Positions 37,281-45,243 of a DNA stretch of 51,086 nucleotides are shown piece by piece (position 1 is the stretch's first letter; each line of letters begins with the position of its first letter). The stretch lies in the NCBI GenBank assembly GCA_030527885.1, contig JAUMZY010000012.1, forward strand, positions 1-51,086. The letters run 5' to 3'. This DNA is from Corynebacterium sp. (GTDB taxonomy: Bacteria > Actinomycetota > Actinomycetes > Mycobacteriales > Mycobacteriaceae). The notes below the pieces were generated by a model that saw only the letters and a program-made list of their open reading frames with translations, made no database searches and was not told the origin of the DNA. A program made the position numbers and the translations under genes.

Positions 37281-37934
37281 ATGCCATCAACACGAGGAAG
37301 AAGAATCCACCGGCCGGCCGCAATCGTGGGTGCACTCCTGTGCTGTGCACTGGGGTTATCCGCCTGCATCCTCACCCCCGCTGACCTCACCAACATTGTG
37401 GCCAAGAAAACAACCGTGGGTGGTGTTTTGGAAGCCGGCACAGCCACGTTTGACCCCGACGTACCAGATTTTGAGCTGTATAACATCTGCCAAAACATTG
37501 CGGAAGTGCAGTGGAATGGAATCGGGCTGAAACCAGCAGAGGAGCTCAGCCCGACGATTGAGCCGGATGAAATCAGCTGCATCTTCACCCCCACGGATCC
37601 CAATTCGCACTGGGTAAGCATGGTAGAAATGCGCCCAGACACCCCCACCTACCGGTGGCCGGATACAGGGGAATTGGGCAGCATTCCGAAGCCACCGGGG
37701 TCGTTCTTCTATGAGCCTGATCCCACGGAGGAGGAATCCACCGTGTGTTCCATCGCTCTCGACACCAATGCCGGCAATTTGAGCGTATCGCTCATTCTGA
37801 GCGAGGAGGGTAAGCGGGTATCGCCTACTGATAAGCGCTCGGTCTACGCGGAAACCACCACAATCATGGAGAAGGTTCTGGCTGTGACTGCGCGCAAGCC
37901 AGATAATAACGAGCACGCCGCCGTTAGGCGCTAA
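37281..37934 (+). CDS. Lipoprotein of the tandem set, member 3 (DUF3558-like)
   Basis: 217 residues, intact. The signal peptide RRIHRPAAIVGALLCCALGLSAC has the lipid-modified Cys at 29. VLEAGTATFDPDVPDFELYNICQNIAEVQW, GLKPAEEL, ISCIFTPT, IPKPPGSFFYEP and a late CSIALDTNAGNLS align with members 1 and 2. A strong AAAGGAGG is 12-13 nt before the ATG and lies inside the pseudogene's last codons, a remnant of translational coupling. Surface-exposed lipoprotein; role unknown. Confidence 0.78.
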   Translation: MPSTRGRRIHRPAAIVGALLCCALGLSACILTPADLTNIVAKKTTVGGVLEAGTATFDPDVPDFELYNICQNIAEVQWNGIGLKPAEELSPTIEPDEISCIFTPTDPNSHWVSMVEMRPDTPTYRWPDTGELGSIPKPPGSFFYEPDPTEEESTVCSIALDTNAGNLSVSLILSEEGKRVSPTDKRSVYAETTTIMEKVLAVTARKPDNNEHAAVRR

Positions 37935-37966
37935 CCAGCCCAAAAATACGTGGCTGCTATAACCAT

Positions 37967-38012
37967 AACCGCCGCACTCCCCTACCCAGCGGCAGGATGG
38001 GGTGCGGTGGTT
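37967..38012. terminator. Convergent hairpin between lipoprotein 3 and yebC
   Basis: 11-bp arms AACCGCCGCAC/GTGCGGTGGTT (one G-T pair) with a 24-nt loop, midway between two converging genes. No T-run on either side. Confidence 0.5.
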
Positions 38013-38032
38013 ATCAGGTAGCTAGCGCTTCT

Positions 38033-38788
38033 TTATTCTGCTTCGAGTGCGGCAATGACCTCGGCGGAAAGATCCATGTTGGTGTACACGTTTTGCACGT
38101 CATCGGATTCTTCCAGGGCGTCGATAAGCCGGAAAATCTTTTTAGCATCGGCGAGTTCCAAAGCCACTTCCACGGAAGCCCGGAAGTCCTGTTCGGAATC
38201 GTCCACGTCAATGCCCGCATCAACGAGGGCCGCCTTGATGGCCGGCAGGTCGGTGGGGGCGGAAATGATTTCGAACCTGTCGCCGACTTCGTTGACCTCT
38301 TCAGCACCGGCTTCCAGCACGGCCAGGAGCACGTCGTCTTCGGTCCGGTCACCCTTGAGCACGGTGACTACCCCTTTACGGGTGAACATGTAGCTGACGG
38401 CGCCGGATTCTGCCATGTTGCCGCCGTTTTTGGTCATGGCGGTGCGCACTTCCGTGGCGGCCCGGTTGCGGTTATCGGTCAAACATTCGATGAGTACGGC
38501 CACACCGTTGGGTCCGTAGCCTTCGTACATGATGGTTTGCCAGTCAGCGCCGCCGGCTTCTTCACCGGAGCCGCGTTTGCGGGCGCGTTCGATGTTGTCG
38601 TTGGGGACGGAAGCCTTTTTGGCTTTGCGGATCATGTCATCCAGGGTGGGGTTGGCTGCGGGGTCCCCACCACCGGTGCGTGCTGCAACCTCAATGTTTT
38701 TAATGAGCCGGGCGAATTCTTTACCACGCTTGGCGTCGTTTGCTGCCTTCTTGTGCTTCGTGGTTGCCCATTTTGAGTGGCCTGACAT
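38033..38788 (-). CDS. YebC/PmpR family protein (TACO1-like)
   Basis: About 251 residues. [55 protein letters not shown] and [15 protein letters not shown] are diagnostic. Family members have been described as transcriptional regulators and more recently as translation factors acting at polyproline stalls. The ATG at 38788 has AGGGAG upstream; the frame's earlier start adds 26 unnatural residues. Position next to ruvC is common; here the lipoprotein set has come between. A GCTTNTCGACG word lies at 38119-38129. Confidence 0.93.
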   Translation of the reverse strand: MSGHSKWATTKHKKAANDAKRGKEFARLIKNIEVAARTGGGDPAANPTLDDMIRKAKKASVPNDNIERARKRGSGEEAGGADWQTIMYEGYGPNGVAVLIECLTDNRNRAATEVRTAMTKNGGNMAESGAVSYMFTRKGVVTVLKGDRTEDDVLLAVLEAGAEEVNEVGDRFEIISAPTDLPAIKAALVDAGIDVDDSEQDFRASVEVALELADAKKIFRLIDALEESDDVQNVYTNMDLSAEVIAALEAE

Positions 38789-38932
38789 GTGCTCCCTTTC
38801 CCTCAACAACACACCGGAAATACGGTTTTGTTCTAACAATGTGCAAATTATACGGCATGAACGCATGTTCGTCGTGTCGGCCTAAGTTTTTGCTGCCGAC
38901 CTGCCGCCGACCTGCGGGGCCCAACGCAAGCA

Positions 38933-38943
38933 CGTCGACAAGC
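38933..38943 (-). repeat. GCTTNTCGACG word, intergenic copy
   Basis: GCTTGTCGACG on the minus strand, about 14 bp past the tesB stop, in the gene's own direction. Confidence 0.7.
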
Positions 38944-38956
38944 CACTGCCCCGAGA

Positions 38957-39838
38957 TCACTGCTGGCCGGATTCCAGATTCTTCAACGGCAATGCCCGCT
39001 TGCCTTCCTTCAGGTCCCGGGTCAGGCCTTCTTGGGTCACGATCGCCACCAAGTCGCCCGCCTGGTTGAACACCCGGCCGTGCGTCAGCGCCCGCCCGGC
39101 GTGCGCGGAGGGCGAAATCTGATCGTACAGGAGCCACTCGTCTGCCCGGAAGGGCCGGAGGAACCAGATGGCGTGATCAAGGGAAGCCAATTGCACGGGA
39201 TGGTTTTTGTGTGGCACCAGGGCGGTGTGCAGCAGCGTCATGTCGGACATATAAGTCAAAGTGCATAAGTGGAGGGTTTCGTCATCCGGCAGGCGGGTTT
39301 TAGTTTTGAACCACACAAGTTGCTGCCCATAGGTGTAGCGGTTGTGTTCGTATTGTTCGGGTGGCACCTGCCTGATATCCCAGTCGGTCCATTCCGCCAG
39401 CAATGCCCGGGAACTAGGAGGCAAGGCATCAACGTTGACTTCGATGGCTTCCGGCGGGGGCACAGCCCGCATGTCGTCGGAATGTTCAATGCCGGTATCC
39501 GTGCGGCGGTGGAAAGAACAATGCATGCTGAAAATCGGGGCGCCGTCCTGTATTGCGGTGATATGCCGGGAAATGAACGACCCGCCTTCCCGAATGGGCT
39601 CCACCATGAAAATGGTGTGTTTAGTGGCGTCACCTGGCCCAACGAAGTAGCCGTGGAGGGAATGCACCCCATGGGTGGGGTTGACGGTGCAAATGGCGGC
39701 GGCTAGCGTTTGGGAGGCTACTTGCCCGCCGAAGGTACGGGTGAAGGTGGTAGGTATGACTGGTCCCCGGAAAATATAGGAATCTAATTGTTCGATATCA
39801 AGCAGCGCGGCAATTTTGGGGATGGGTGCTTGGGGCAT
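38957..39838 (-). CDS. tesB: Acyl-CoA thioesterase II
   Basis: 293 residues, a double hot-dog enzyme. FRGPVIPTTFTRTFGGQVASQTLAAA and VHSLHGYFVGPGD are typical of the N-terminal half. SLDHAIWFLRPFRADEWLLYDQ and VTQEGLTRD in the C-terminal half carry the catalytic Asp and Gln. It hydrolyses acyl-CoA to free acid and CoA. GGAAG precedes the ATG. An orphan hairpin with a T-run lies about 100 bp upstream (39936-39955). Confidence 0.92.
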   Translation of the reverse strand: MPQAPIPKIAALLDIEQLDSYIFRGPVIPTTFTRTFGGQVASQTLAAAICTVNPTHGVHSLHGYFVGPGDATKHTIFMVEPIREGGSFISRHITAIQDGAPIFSMHCSFHRRTDTGIEHSDDMRAVPPPEAIEVNVDALPPSSRALLAEWTDWDIRQVPPEQYEHNRYTYGQQLVWFKTKTRLPDDETLHLCTLTYMSDMTLLHTALVPHKNHPVQLASLDHAIWFLRPFRADEWLLYDQISPSAHAGRALTHGRVFNQAGDLVAIVTQEGLTRDLKEGKRALPLKNLESGQQ

Positions 39839-39935
39839 GGTGGTGAGCTTCCTTCAGGGCCTCATAGATGGTCATCAATGATGATAACCACTGGATTATT
39901 GGTGGGTGGATTTTTTAAGTAGCTTTAACAGTGAA

Positions 39936-39957
39936 AACCACCCGCTCGGGTGGCTCA
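39936..39957 (-). terminator. Orphan terminator-like hairpin upstream of tesB
   Basis: CCACCCG/CGGGTGG with a 2-nt loop is followed on the minus strand by TTTTC. No gene lies immediately upstream in that direction, so it could end a small RNA or act as an attenuator for tesB. Confidence 0.45.
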
Positions 39958-40035
39958 GTGACTGGGAAAACTAGACTTTTGTTTGCAACTTGCTTTAAAT
40001 TCTGAAGTGTTGTTTAGCCTTATTTATGGATAAAT

Positions 40036-40050
40036 CAACATTTCATGTTG
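40036..40050. promoter_or_regulatory. Palindrome CAACAT-TTC-ATGTTG
   Basis: Perfect 6-3-6 palindrome 38 bp upstream of the mannosyltransferase start, in the divergent region with tesB. Candidate operator; no regulator is assigned. Confidence 0.25.
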
Positions 40051-40087
40051 TATTAGACCCAGTTGAGATTGTAGAGGTCGCTCACGA

Positions 40088-41338
40088 ATGCCCAGCACAA
40101 CCACCGTCCCATCAACGTTACGGCCACACGATCGTATAGGTTTATGGGCCTGGTGGTTTATATGCCACATCATTTTGCTGGACATCCTCACCACCACTAC
40201 CGTGCCGGAAGGTGATGTTCACTATTATTTCTCTGGTTTGAGCGGTGAGTTTCCCGGCGCGTTAATGGAGTATCCAGTGGTGGGTACGTGGCCGGCGCAT
40301 GTGGTGTTTTGGTTTAGTCATTATGATGCAAATCATTATTTGGCCATGTTTGAGGGGTTTTGCATGGTGTTGGATGGGTTATTCTTCGCCCTCCTGCTGC
40401 GAAGTACTGTTGCTAAATCCCGGAGTTCGCATATTATCGGGGCGGCGTTTTGGGCAATGTTTGCGGCGTGTACTGGCCATGTGGCGGTGCAGCGGTTGGA
40501 TATTTTTCCGGCGGTGATTGTGGGTGCGGCGGCTTTGTGTTTGTTCCATTATCCCAAGATCAGTGCGGTGTTGGTGGGATTCGCTACCATGATTAAGTTG
40601 TGGCCGGGGGTGTTGGCTGTGGGCTTGGTGCGTGGTTATAGGCAGAAGGTTACGTATTGGTGGATTGCTGCGTTTGTGGGGACTATTGCGGGGGTTGCGG
40701 TTGTTGTTGGGTTGTTTAGTGGTGTGGGGCGGTTGTTGTCGCCGTTTGAGTATCAGAATGTGCGGGGGTTGCAGATTGAGTCGGTGGCGGCGACGTCGTT
40801 GATGTTGCGGGGGGCGTTTGGCGATAGTGGTGTTTATACGGTGGATTATGCGTCGTCGAAGAGTTATGAGATTTATGGCCCGAATGTTCAGGGGGCGATT
40901 GTGATGACGGATGGGTTGATGTTGCTGACGTTGGTGTTGGCTGTTGCATGGGCGGTGCGGGGGTTTGTGAAGAATACGTGGTCGGCGGATGGGACGGTGA
41001 CGGTGTGGATTGCCCTGATTTTCATGTTGATTGTGGCTAATAAGGTGTTTTCGCCGCAGTATTTGCTGTGGGTGGGGCCGATTTTGGCGGTGGCGTTGTT
41101 GCGTACGGAGCGGTCGAAGTTTCCGGTGATTTTGGCGGGTTTGACGTTGGGGATGGCGGTTTTGGGGCAGGCCATGTACCCGTTCTTTTATACTGATTTG
41201 ATTGATTTGGGGATGGGTCGCACGGTTGGTGTAGTGGTTTTGGCGGTGCGTAATGGGTTGATGATTGTGGCGATGGTGGTGTCGTTGTTGTGGGTGTTTG
41301 ATTCACAGTTGAGTAAGCGGGCTCGTCAGTCGAGCTAG
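40088..41338 (+). CDS. GT87-like integral membrane mannosyltransferase (GT-C fold)
   Basis: 416 residues with about ten hydrophobic segments. VHYYFSGLSGEFPGALMEYP resembles the acidic first loop of GT-C enzymes, MIKLWPGVLAVGLVRG is a cytoplasmic loop and ANKVFSPQYLLWVGP near the C-terminus is the characteristic GT87/DUF2029 motif. Such enzymes use polyprenyl-phosphate mannose to extend PIMs or lipomannan. Its position beside pimA, the acyltransferase and pgsA supports a PI-mannoside or lipoglycan role. The 3' two-thirds is unusually rich in TTG, GTG and GGG codons. Confidence 0.82.
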   Translation: MPSTTTVPSTLRPHDRIGLWAWWFICHIILLDILTTTTVPEGDVHYYFSGLSGEFPGALMEYPVVGTWPAHVVFWFSHYDANHYLAMFEGFCMVLDGLFFALLLRSTVAKSRSSHIIGAAFWAMFAACTGHVAVQRLDIFPAVIVGAAALCLFHYPKISAVLVGFATMIKLWPGVLAVGLVRGYRQKVTYWWIAAFVGTIAGVAVVVGLFSGVGRLLSPFEYQNVRGLQIESVAATSLMLRGAFGDSGVYTVDYASSKSYEIYGPNVQGAIVMTDGLMLLTLVLAVAWAVRGFVKNTWSADGTVTVWIALIFMLIVANKVFSPQYLLWVGPILAVALLRTERSKFPVILAGLTLGMAVLGQAMYPFFYTDLIDLGMGRTVGVVVLAVRNGLMIVAMVVSLLWVFDSQLSKRARQSS

Positions 41339-41341
41339 TGA

Positions 41342-41352
41342 GCTTTTCGACG
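41342..41352 (+). repeat. GCTTNTCGACG word, intergenic copy
   Basis: GCTTTTCGACG fills most of the 17-bp gap between the converging mannosyltransferase and LemA-like stops. Confidence 0.7.
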
Positions 41353-41355
41353 CCC

Positions 41356-41814
41356 CTAGGTTGTCAGTTCGAAGTATTCCGGGAGGCGTGCGGTTCCGCC
41401 GAGTCGGAGGATGCGGACGAGTGGTTGGACGCGCAGGGCGCGGGTGTCGGAGACGGCGTCGTTGTAGAAGCGGTGGGCTAGTTGGACGCGGGCTTCGGCG
41501 TCGACGATGCTGGCGGGGGTGTTTCCGGCTAGGGTGGCGATGGCGGTGGAGATGTCGCGTTCTTTTTCGGCGCGTTGGGTGAAGGTGTCGTATTGGAGGG
41601 GGATGGATTCGGCGGCGTGGGCTAGGGCGGTGTGTTGGGGTGCGCAGGCGGCGAGGACGGCGGCTCTGCGGTCGAGGGAGGCTTGGAGGGATTGGCGGGC
41701 GGCGTCGGTTCTGATGTGTAGGCGGTGGAGTCGGGTGGCGGTGCTAGAGGCCCAGTAGAGGGCAATGGTGATGATGACCGCGATGATGATGGCGATGAGG
41801 GTGGTGATGGTCAT
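41356..41814 (-). CDS. LemA-like small membrane protein
   Basis: 152 residues. One N-terminal helix (IAIIIAVIITIALYWA), then a helical domain with RLHRLHIRTDAARQSLQASLDRRAAVL and AHRFYNDAVSDTRALR, resembling the LemA pattern (rFYN.av). The end LGGTARLPEYFEL also fits. No enzymatic motif. It lies 14 bp after pimA and is probably co-transcribed with the PIM operon. Function unknown. Confidence 0.65.
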   Translation of the reverse strand: MTITTLIAIIIAVIITIALYWASSTATRLHRLHIRTDAARQSLQASLDRRAAVLAACAPQHTALAHAAESIPLQYDTFTQRAEKERDISTAIATLAGNTPASIVDAEARVQLAHRFYNDAVSDTRALRVQPLVRILRLGGTARLPEYFELTT

Positions 41815-41828
41815 GTGTCGTGCTTTCG

Positions 41829-42917
41829 TTAGAGGACAGTGACTTTAGTTCCATCAGCTACTGTTTCGTATACTCGTACGACTTCGGCGGCTACGTGGCC
41901 CCAGTCGTATTTGGTGGCGCGGTGCGTGCCGGCTGCTACGAAGCGGGCGCGTAACGTGGGGTCGTCGATAAGCTGTCGTAGTTTCTCGCGCAGGTCGGTG
42001 GGGTCGCCGGTGTGGAAGAGCATGCCGGCGGGGTTGTCGGATTCGATGTCGCATACGGCGGCGAAGGCTTCGAGGTCGCTGGCGACGACGGCGCAGTGGG
42101 CGGCCATGCCTTCGACGAGGACGATGCCGAAGCTTTCGCCGCCGGTGTTGGGGGCGACGTAGATGTCGGCGCGGCCGAGGATGGCGATTTTTTCGGCGTC
42201 GGTGACTCTGCCGACGAAGTTGACGCTGGGGATGTCGCGGGGGGTGCCGCCGCCCATGATGGTGACGCGGACGTCCCTGTCGAGTCCTTCGAGTGCGGCC
42301 AGTAGGATGTCGAGGCCTTTGCGGGGTTCGTCGAGGCGGCCGAGGAAGACGATTTCGGGTGGGGTGTCTCTGTGGTGGGTGACGCCGTTGGCGAAGGCGT
42401 GAGTGTCGACTCCGTTGGGAATGAGGACGGGGTCGCCGCCTAGTTGCTCTACTTGCCAGCGGCGGGCCATTTCGCTGACGGCGATGCCGCCGCGGATTTT
42501 TTCCAGGCGGGGCCGCAGGAGCGGTAGGACGAGTTTGAGCAGTCGGGAGCCCGTTGAGGAGGCATGATAGGTTGCCACGATGGGGCCTTCTGCTACTTGC
42601 AGTGCTGCGAGAGAGAAGCTGGGGGAATTGGGTTCGTGAATGTGGAGGACATCAAAATTGCCCGTGGTGATGAATTCTCTGATGCGGGTGAACGTGCGGG
42701 GGCCAAACGAGAGGCGGGCTACGGATCCGTTGTATGAGATGGGGACGCTAGTGCCGCCGCGGACGACGAAGTCAGGGACGAGGGTGGTGTCGCTGCAGGG
42801 TCCGATGACTTGGACTTCGTGGCCTTGGTTGATGAGGTGGGTTGCGAGGTCGAGGATGTGGGCTTGTACTCCCCCGGGTTCGTCAAAGGAATATGGACAC
42901 ACAAAACCTATGCGCAT
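41829..42917 (-). CDS. pimA: Phosphatidyl-myo-inositol mannosyltransferase PimA
   Basis: About 362 residues, a GT4 glycosyltransferase. MRIGFVCPYSFDEPGGVQAH starts the N-terminal Rossmann domain. VATYHASSTGSR, IPNGVDTHAF and GGESFGIVLVEGMA (the E-x7-E motif) form the donor site. It transfers the first mannose from GDP-mannose to PI at the inner membrane face. The ATG at 42917 has GGGGAG upstream. It is the third step gene of the pgsA-acyltransferase-pimA order conserved in Corynebacteriales. A GCTTNTCGACG word is at 41963-41973. Confidence 0.94.
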   Translation of the reverse strand: MRIGFVCPYSFDEPGGVQAHILDLATHLINQGHEVQVIGPCSDTTLVPDFVVRGGTSVPISYNGSVARLSFGPRTFTRIREFITTGNFDVLHIHEPNSPSFSLAALQVAEGPIVATYHASSTGSRLLKLVLPLLRPRLEKIRGGIAVSEMARRWQVEQLGGDPVLIPNGVDTHAFANGVTHHRDTPPEIVFLGRLDEPRKGLDILLAALEGLDRDVRVTIMGGGTPRDIPSVNFVGRVTDAEKIAILGRADIYVAPNTGGESFGIVLVEGMAAHCAVVASDLEAFAAVCDIESDNPAGMLFHTGDPTDLREKLRQLIDDPTLRARFVAAGTHRATKYDWGHVAAEVVRVYETVADGTKVTVL

Positions 42918-42977
42918 GGTTGTGCTACTCCCCTTTCCTTTGAATAATGATGCTGTCTTCAAAGTGTAGCGACTTTT

Positions 42978-43877
42978 TTACTTATGTTTGCGATCTGATA
43001 CCCAGAATGGTTGTAGTAGGTGCCAGTCTTCTGGGTGCGCCGCAATATTTTGCTCCATGATTGCTGCTTGTGCCTGCACGGTTTCGACCACATCCCCCGT
43101 AGGTAGTGGAGCCGATACGCTTAGGCCCCATTCAGGGGCTGTGATGGTGCCTTCGAACCAGCAGTGCACAACGTGGAGTGAGGCGCCGGTTTCTTGGGCG
43201 AGCCGGGCGGCCCCGGTGGGCATGGTGGTTTCTTCCCCGAAGAAGGTGACGGGCACGCCGGTGCCTTTGATGTCGCGGTCCCCCAGCAGGCAAATGGTGC
43301 CGCCAGCATTGAGAACTTCGGTCAGTTGTTCGGTCACAGGGCGTTCTCCCGGCGCGGGGATGTGCGGTATAACGTGGAAGCCGAGTTGGGTGCGGAAGTC
43401 GACGAAGGCGTCGAAGAGGACTTCGGGCTTGAGTCGTTCGGCGACGGTGGTGAAGGTGCCGTAGGTGTTGGTGAAGTACATGCCGGCCATGTCCCAGTTG
43501 CCGCTGTGGGGTAGGACGAGGATGGTGCCGGTGGGGGCGGTGACGGCTTGGTGGAGGTGGGTTTTGCCGGTGAGGCGGTCGTCGATTCGCTTGACGACGG
43601 TGGGGTCGCCGGCGATTTGGGGGAGGCGGAAGGCTTCGAGCCAGTAGCGGGCGTAGGACCGCATGGAGTCTCGCACAAGTTTTCGGGTAACGTTTTCGGC
43701 GCCGACGATTCTGCTGAGGTTTTTGCGCAGTTGGTTCATGCCTTTGCCGTTGTTGCTGGCGTAGTCAGCTGCGCGAATGCAGAGCGCGGCGCTGAGTTGC
43801 AGGGGCAACCGCCCTATTATTTTCCACCCCAAAAGGTAGGCTTGTGCGGATAACCATTCGGAAGAAAAAATACGCAT
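42978..43877 (-). CDS. patA: PIM acyltransferase, LpxL/HtrB-like (PatA-type)
   Basis: About 299 residues. The acyltransferase motif HSGNWD (H-x4-D) is clear in LVLPHSGNWDMAGMY, followed by GGTICLLGDRDIKGTGVPVTFFG. An N-terminal hydrophobic stretch (AYLLGWKIIGRLPLQLSAAL) suggests membrane association. By context it acylates the mannose of PIM1/PIM2. The ATG at 43877 is used; the frame opens at a TTG three codons earlier, almost touching the pgsA stop. No clear RBS, so translation may be coupled. Confidence 0.9.
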   Translation of the reverse strand: MRIFSSEWLSAQAYLLGWKIIGRLPLQLSAALCIRAADYASNNGKGMNQLRKNLSRIVGAENVTRKLVRDSMRSYARYWLEAFRLPQIAGDPTVVKRIDDRLTGKTHLHQAVTAPTGTILVLPHSGNWDMAGMYFTNTYGTFTTVAERLKPEVLFDAFVDFRTQLGFHVIPHIPAPGERPVTEQLTEVLNAGGTICLLGDRDIKGTGVPVTFFGEETTMPTGAARLAQETGASLHVVHCWFEGTITAPEWGLSVSAPLPTGDVVETVQAQAAIMEQNIAAHPEDWHLLQPFWVSDRKHK

Positions 43878-43888
43878 GCTGATCAAGC

Positions 43889-44542
43889 TTAGTTGTGGGG
43901 GAATTCTGCTGCGCCTGCTGGTGGTTTCACGGGTTTTTGGGCGTCACTGCTGCGTGCGGCAATGAGGAGACGCTGGATCACGGTGAAAACGCTGCCCACG
44001 GCCAGCAGCCACAGGGCAATGTCGATGGCATAGGGCACGCCGAAGCCGGTGAGGCCAATGCCCCCGAGAGCGAGGATGAGGCGTTCTGGGCGTTCGATGA
44101 GGCCGCCGACCATGGTGAAGCCGGAGGCTTCGCCGCGGGCTTTGACGTAGGAGATCACCTGGGAGGTGACCAGAACGACGAAGCTGGCGACGATGAGGCT
44201 GGGGTGGGGTTTGTAAGTGTAGATCAACCACCAGGTAATGGCGCCGAACAGGGCGCCGTCAGTGAGGCGGTCGCAGGTGGCGTCGAGGGTGGCGCCGAAT
44301 TGAGTGCCGGCGCCACGCATGCGGGCCATGGTGCCATCAACCATGTCAAGGGCGGTGAAAATGGCGGAGAGGACCGCCGCCCACACGAGGTGGTTGGTGG
44401 GGATGAGAATCACGACGATGCTGATGGTGACGAGTGTCCCCACGACGGTGACGGTATTGGGGCTCAAGCCGAGTTTGGTGAGCATGCGGGCGATTGGCTC
44501 GATGATGACTGATGCTGGTTTTCGACCCCGGACGCTAAGCAT
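43889..44542 (-). CDS. pgsA: CDP-alcohol phosphatidyltransferase, phosphatidylinositol phosphate synthase
   Basis: 217 residues. The family signature D-x2-DG-x2-AR-x8-G-x3-D-x3-D is complete in DMVDGTMARMRG...FGATLDATCDR. About six membrane helices surround it. It joins CDP-diacylglycerol with inositol-1-phosphate, the first step to PI and PIMs. Its start overlaps the end of the HIT gene by 8 bp, indicating a coupled operon with patA and pimA. Confidence 0.93.
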   Translation of the reverse strand: MLSVRGRKPASVIIEPIARMLTKLGLSPNTVTVVGTLVTISIVVILIPTNHLVWAAVLSAIFTALDMVDGTMARMRGAGTQFGATLDATCDRLTDGALFGAITWWLIYTYKPHPSLIVASFVVLVTSQVISYVKARGEASGFTMVGGLIERPERLILALGGIGLTGFGVPYAIDIALWLLAVGSVFTVIQRLLIAARSSDAQKPVKPPAGAAEFPHN

Positions 44543-45128
44543 GGGCTACACCTGGGAATGTTTCGTCGGCGGCGGCGAGTTCCGCCCAGGTTTGGGCGAA
44601 GAGTCGTCGGGTTTCGCGCAGGAGTTGGGGCAGCACTTTGGTGCCGCTGATGACGGTCATGAAGTTGCTGTCCCCATTCCAGCGGGGTACCACGTGGAGG
44701 TGGAGGTGTTCGGCGACGGAGCCGCCGGCGGAGCGCCCAAGGTTGAAGCCGACGTTGCAGGCGTCGGGGCAGGATGCGGTTTTGAGGACGCGCAGTGCCG
44801 CTTGGGTAAACGCCATGAGCTCTATAGATTCCGCCGGGGTGAGCTCTTCTAGGTTGGGTTCTTCCCGGTAGGGCACCACCATCATGTGCCCGGAGTTGTA
44901 GGGGAAGAGGTTGAGGACGCAGTAGACGTATTCCCCGCGGGCGACGATGAGGCCTTCTTCGTCGCTCAAATGTGGGATTTCTACGAATGGGTTGGTCCGG
45001 TGGCCGGACTGTGATGTTTCGGTACCTTTTTCCACGATGTAGTTCATGCGGTATGGTGCCCAGAGTCGTTCGAGCCGATCGAAGTCGCCTACTCCTCTAT
45101 CGACAAACTCCTCTTGTGGCTTAGTCAC
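44535..45128 (-). CDS. HIT-family nucleotide hydrolase/phosphorylase
   Basis: About 197 residues. The histidine triad is in SVAEHLHLHVVPRW; NLFPYNSGHMMVVPYR and CNVGFNLG also fit. Related mycobacterial proteins act on diadenosine polyphosphates. The GTG at 45128 with GGTGAGG just upstream is preferred over the frame's first start at 45200. It sits between thrS and pgsA as in Mycobacterium and Corynebacterium. Confidence 0.9.
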   Translation of the reverse strand: MTKPQEEFVDRGVGDFDRLERLWAPYRMNYIVEKGTETSQSGHRTNPFVEIPHLSDEEGLIVARGEYVYCVLNLFPYNSGHMMVVPYREEPNLEELTPAESIELMAFTQAALRVLKTASCPDACNVGFNLGRSAGGSVAEHLHLHVVPRWNGDSNFMTVISGTKVLPQLLRETRRLFAQTWAELAAADETFPGVAHA

Positions 45129-45243
45129 AGCTTCCTCACCCCTAGGTTTCGTGTTATTGGGTTTATGCTTCCCCAACTCTACTAAGAAGCTCCACCCCAA
45201 GTGGTTACTTTGGGTGTGGAGCCGCCAGCATGTCGCAAATTTG

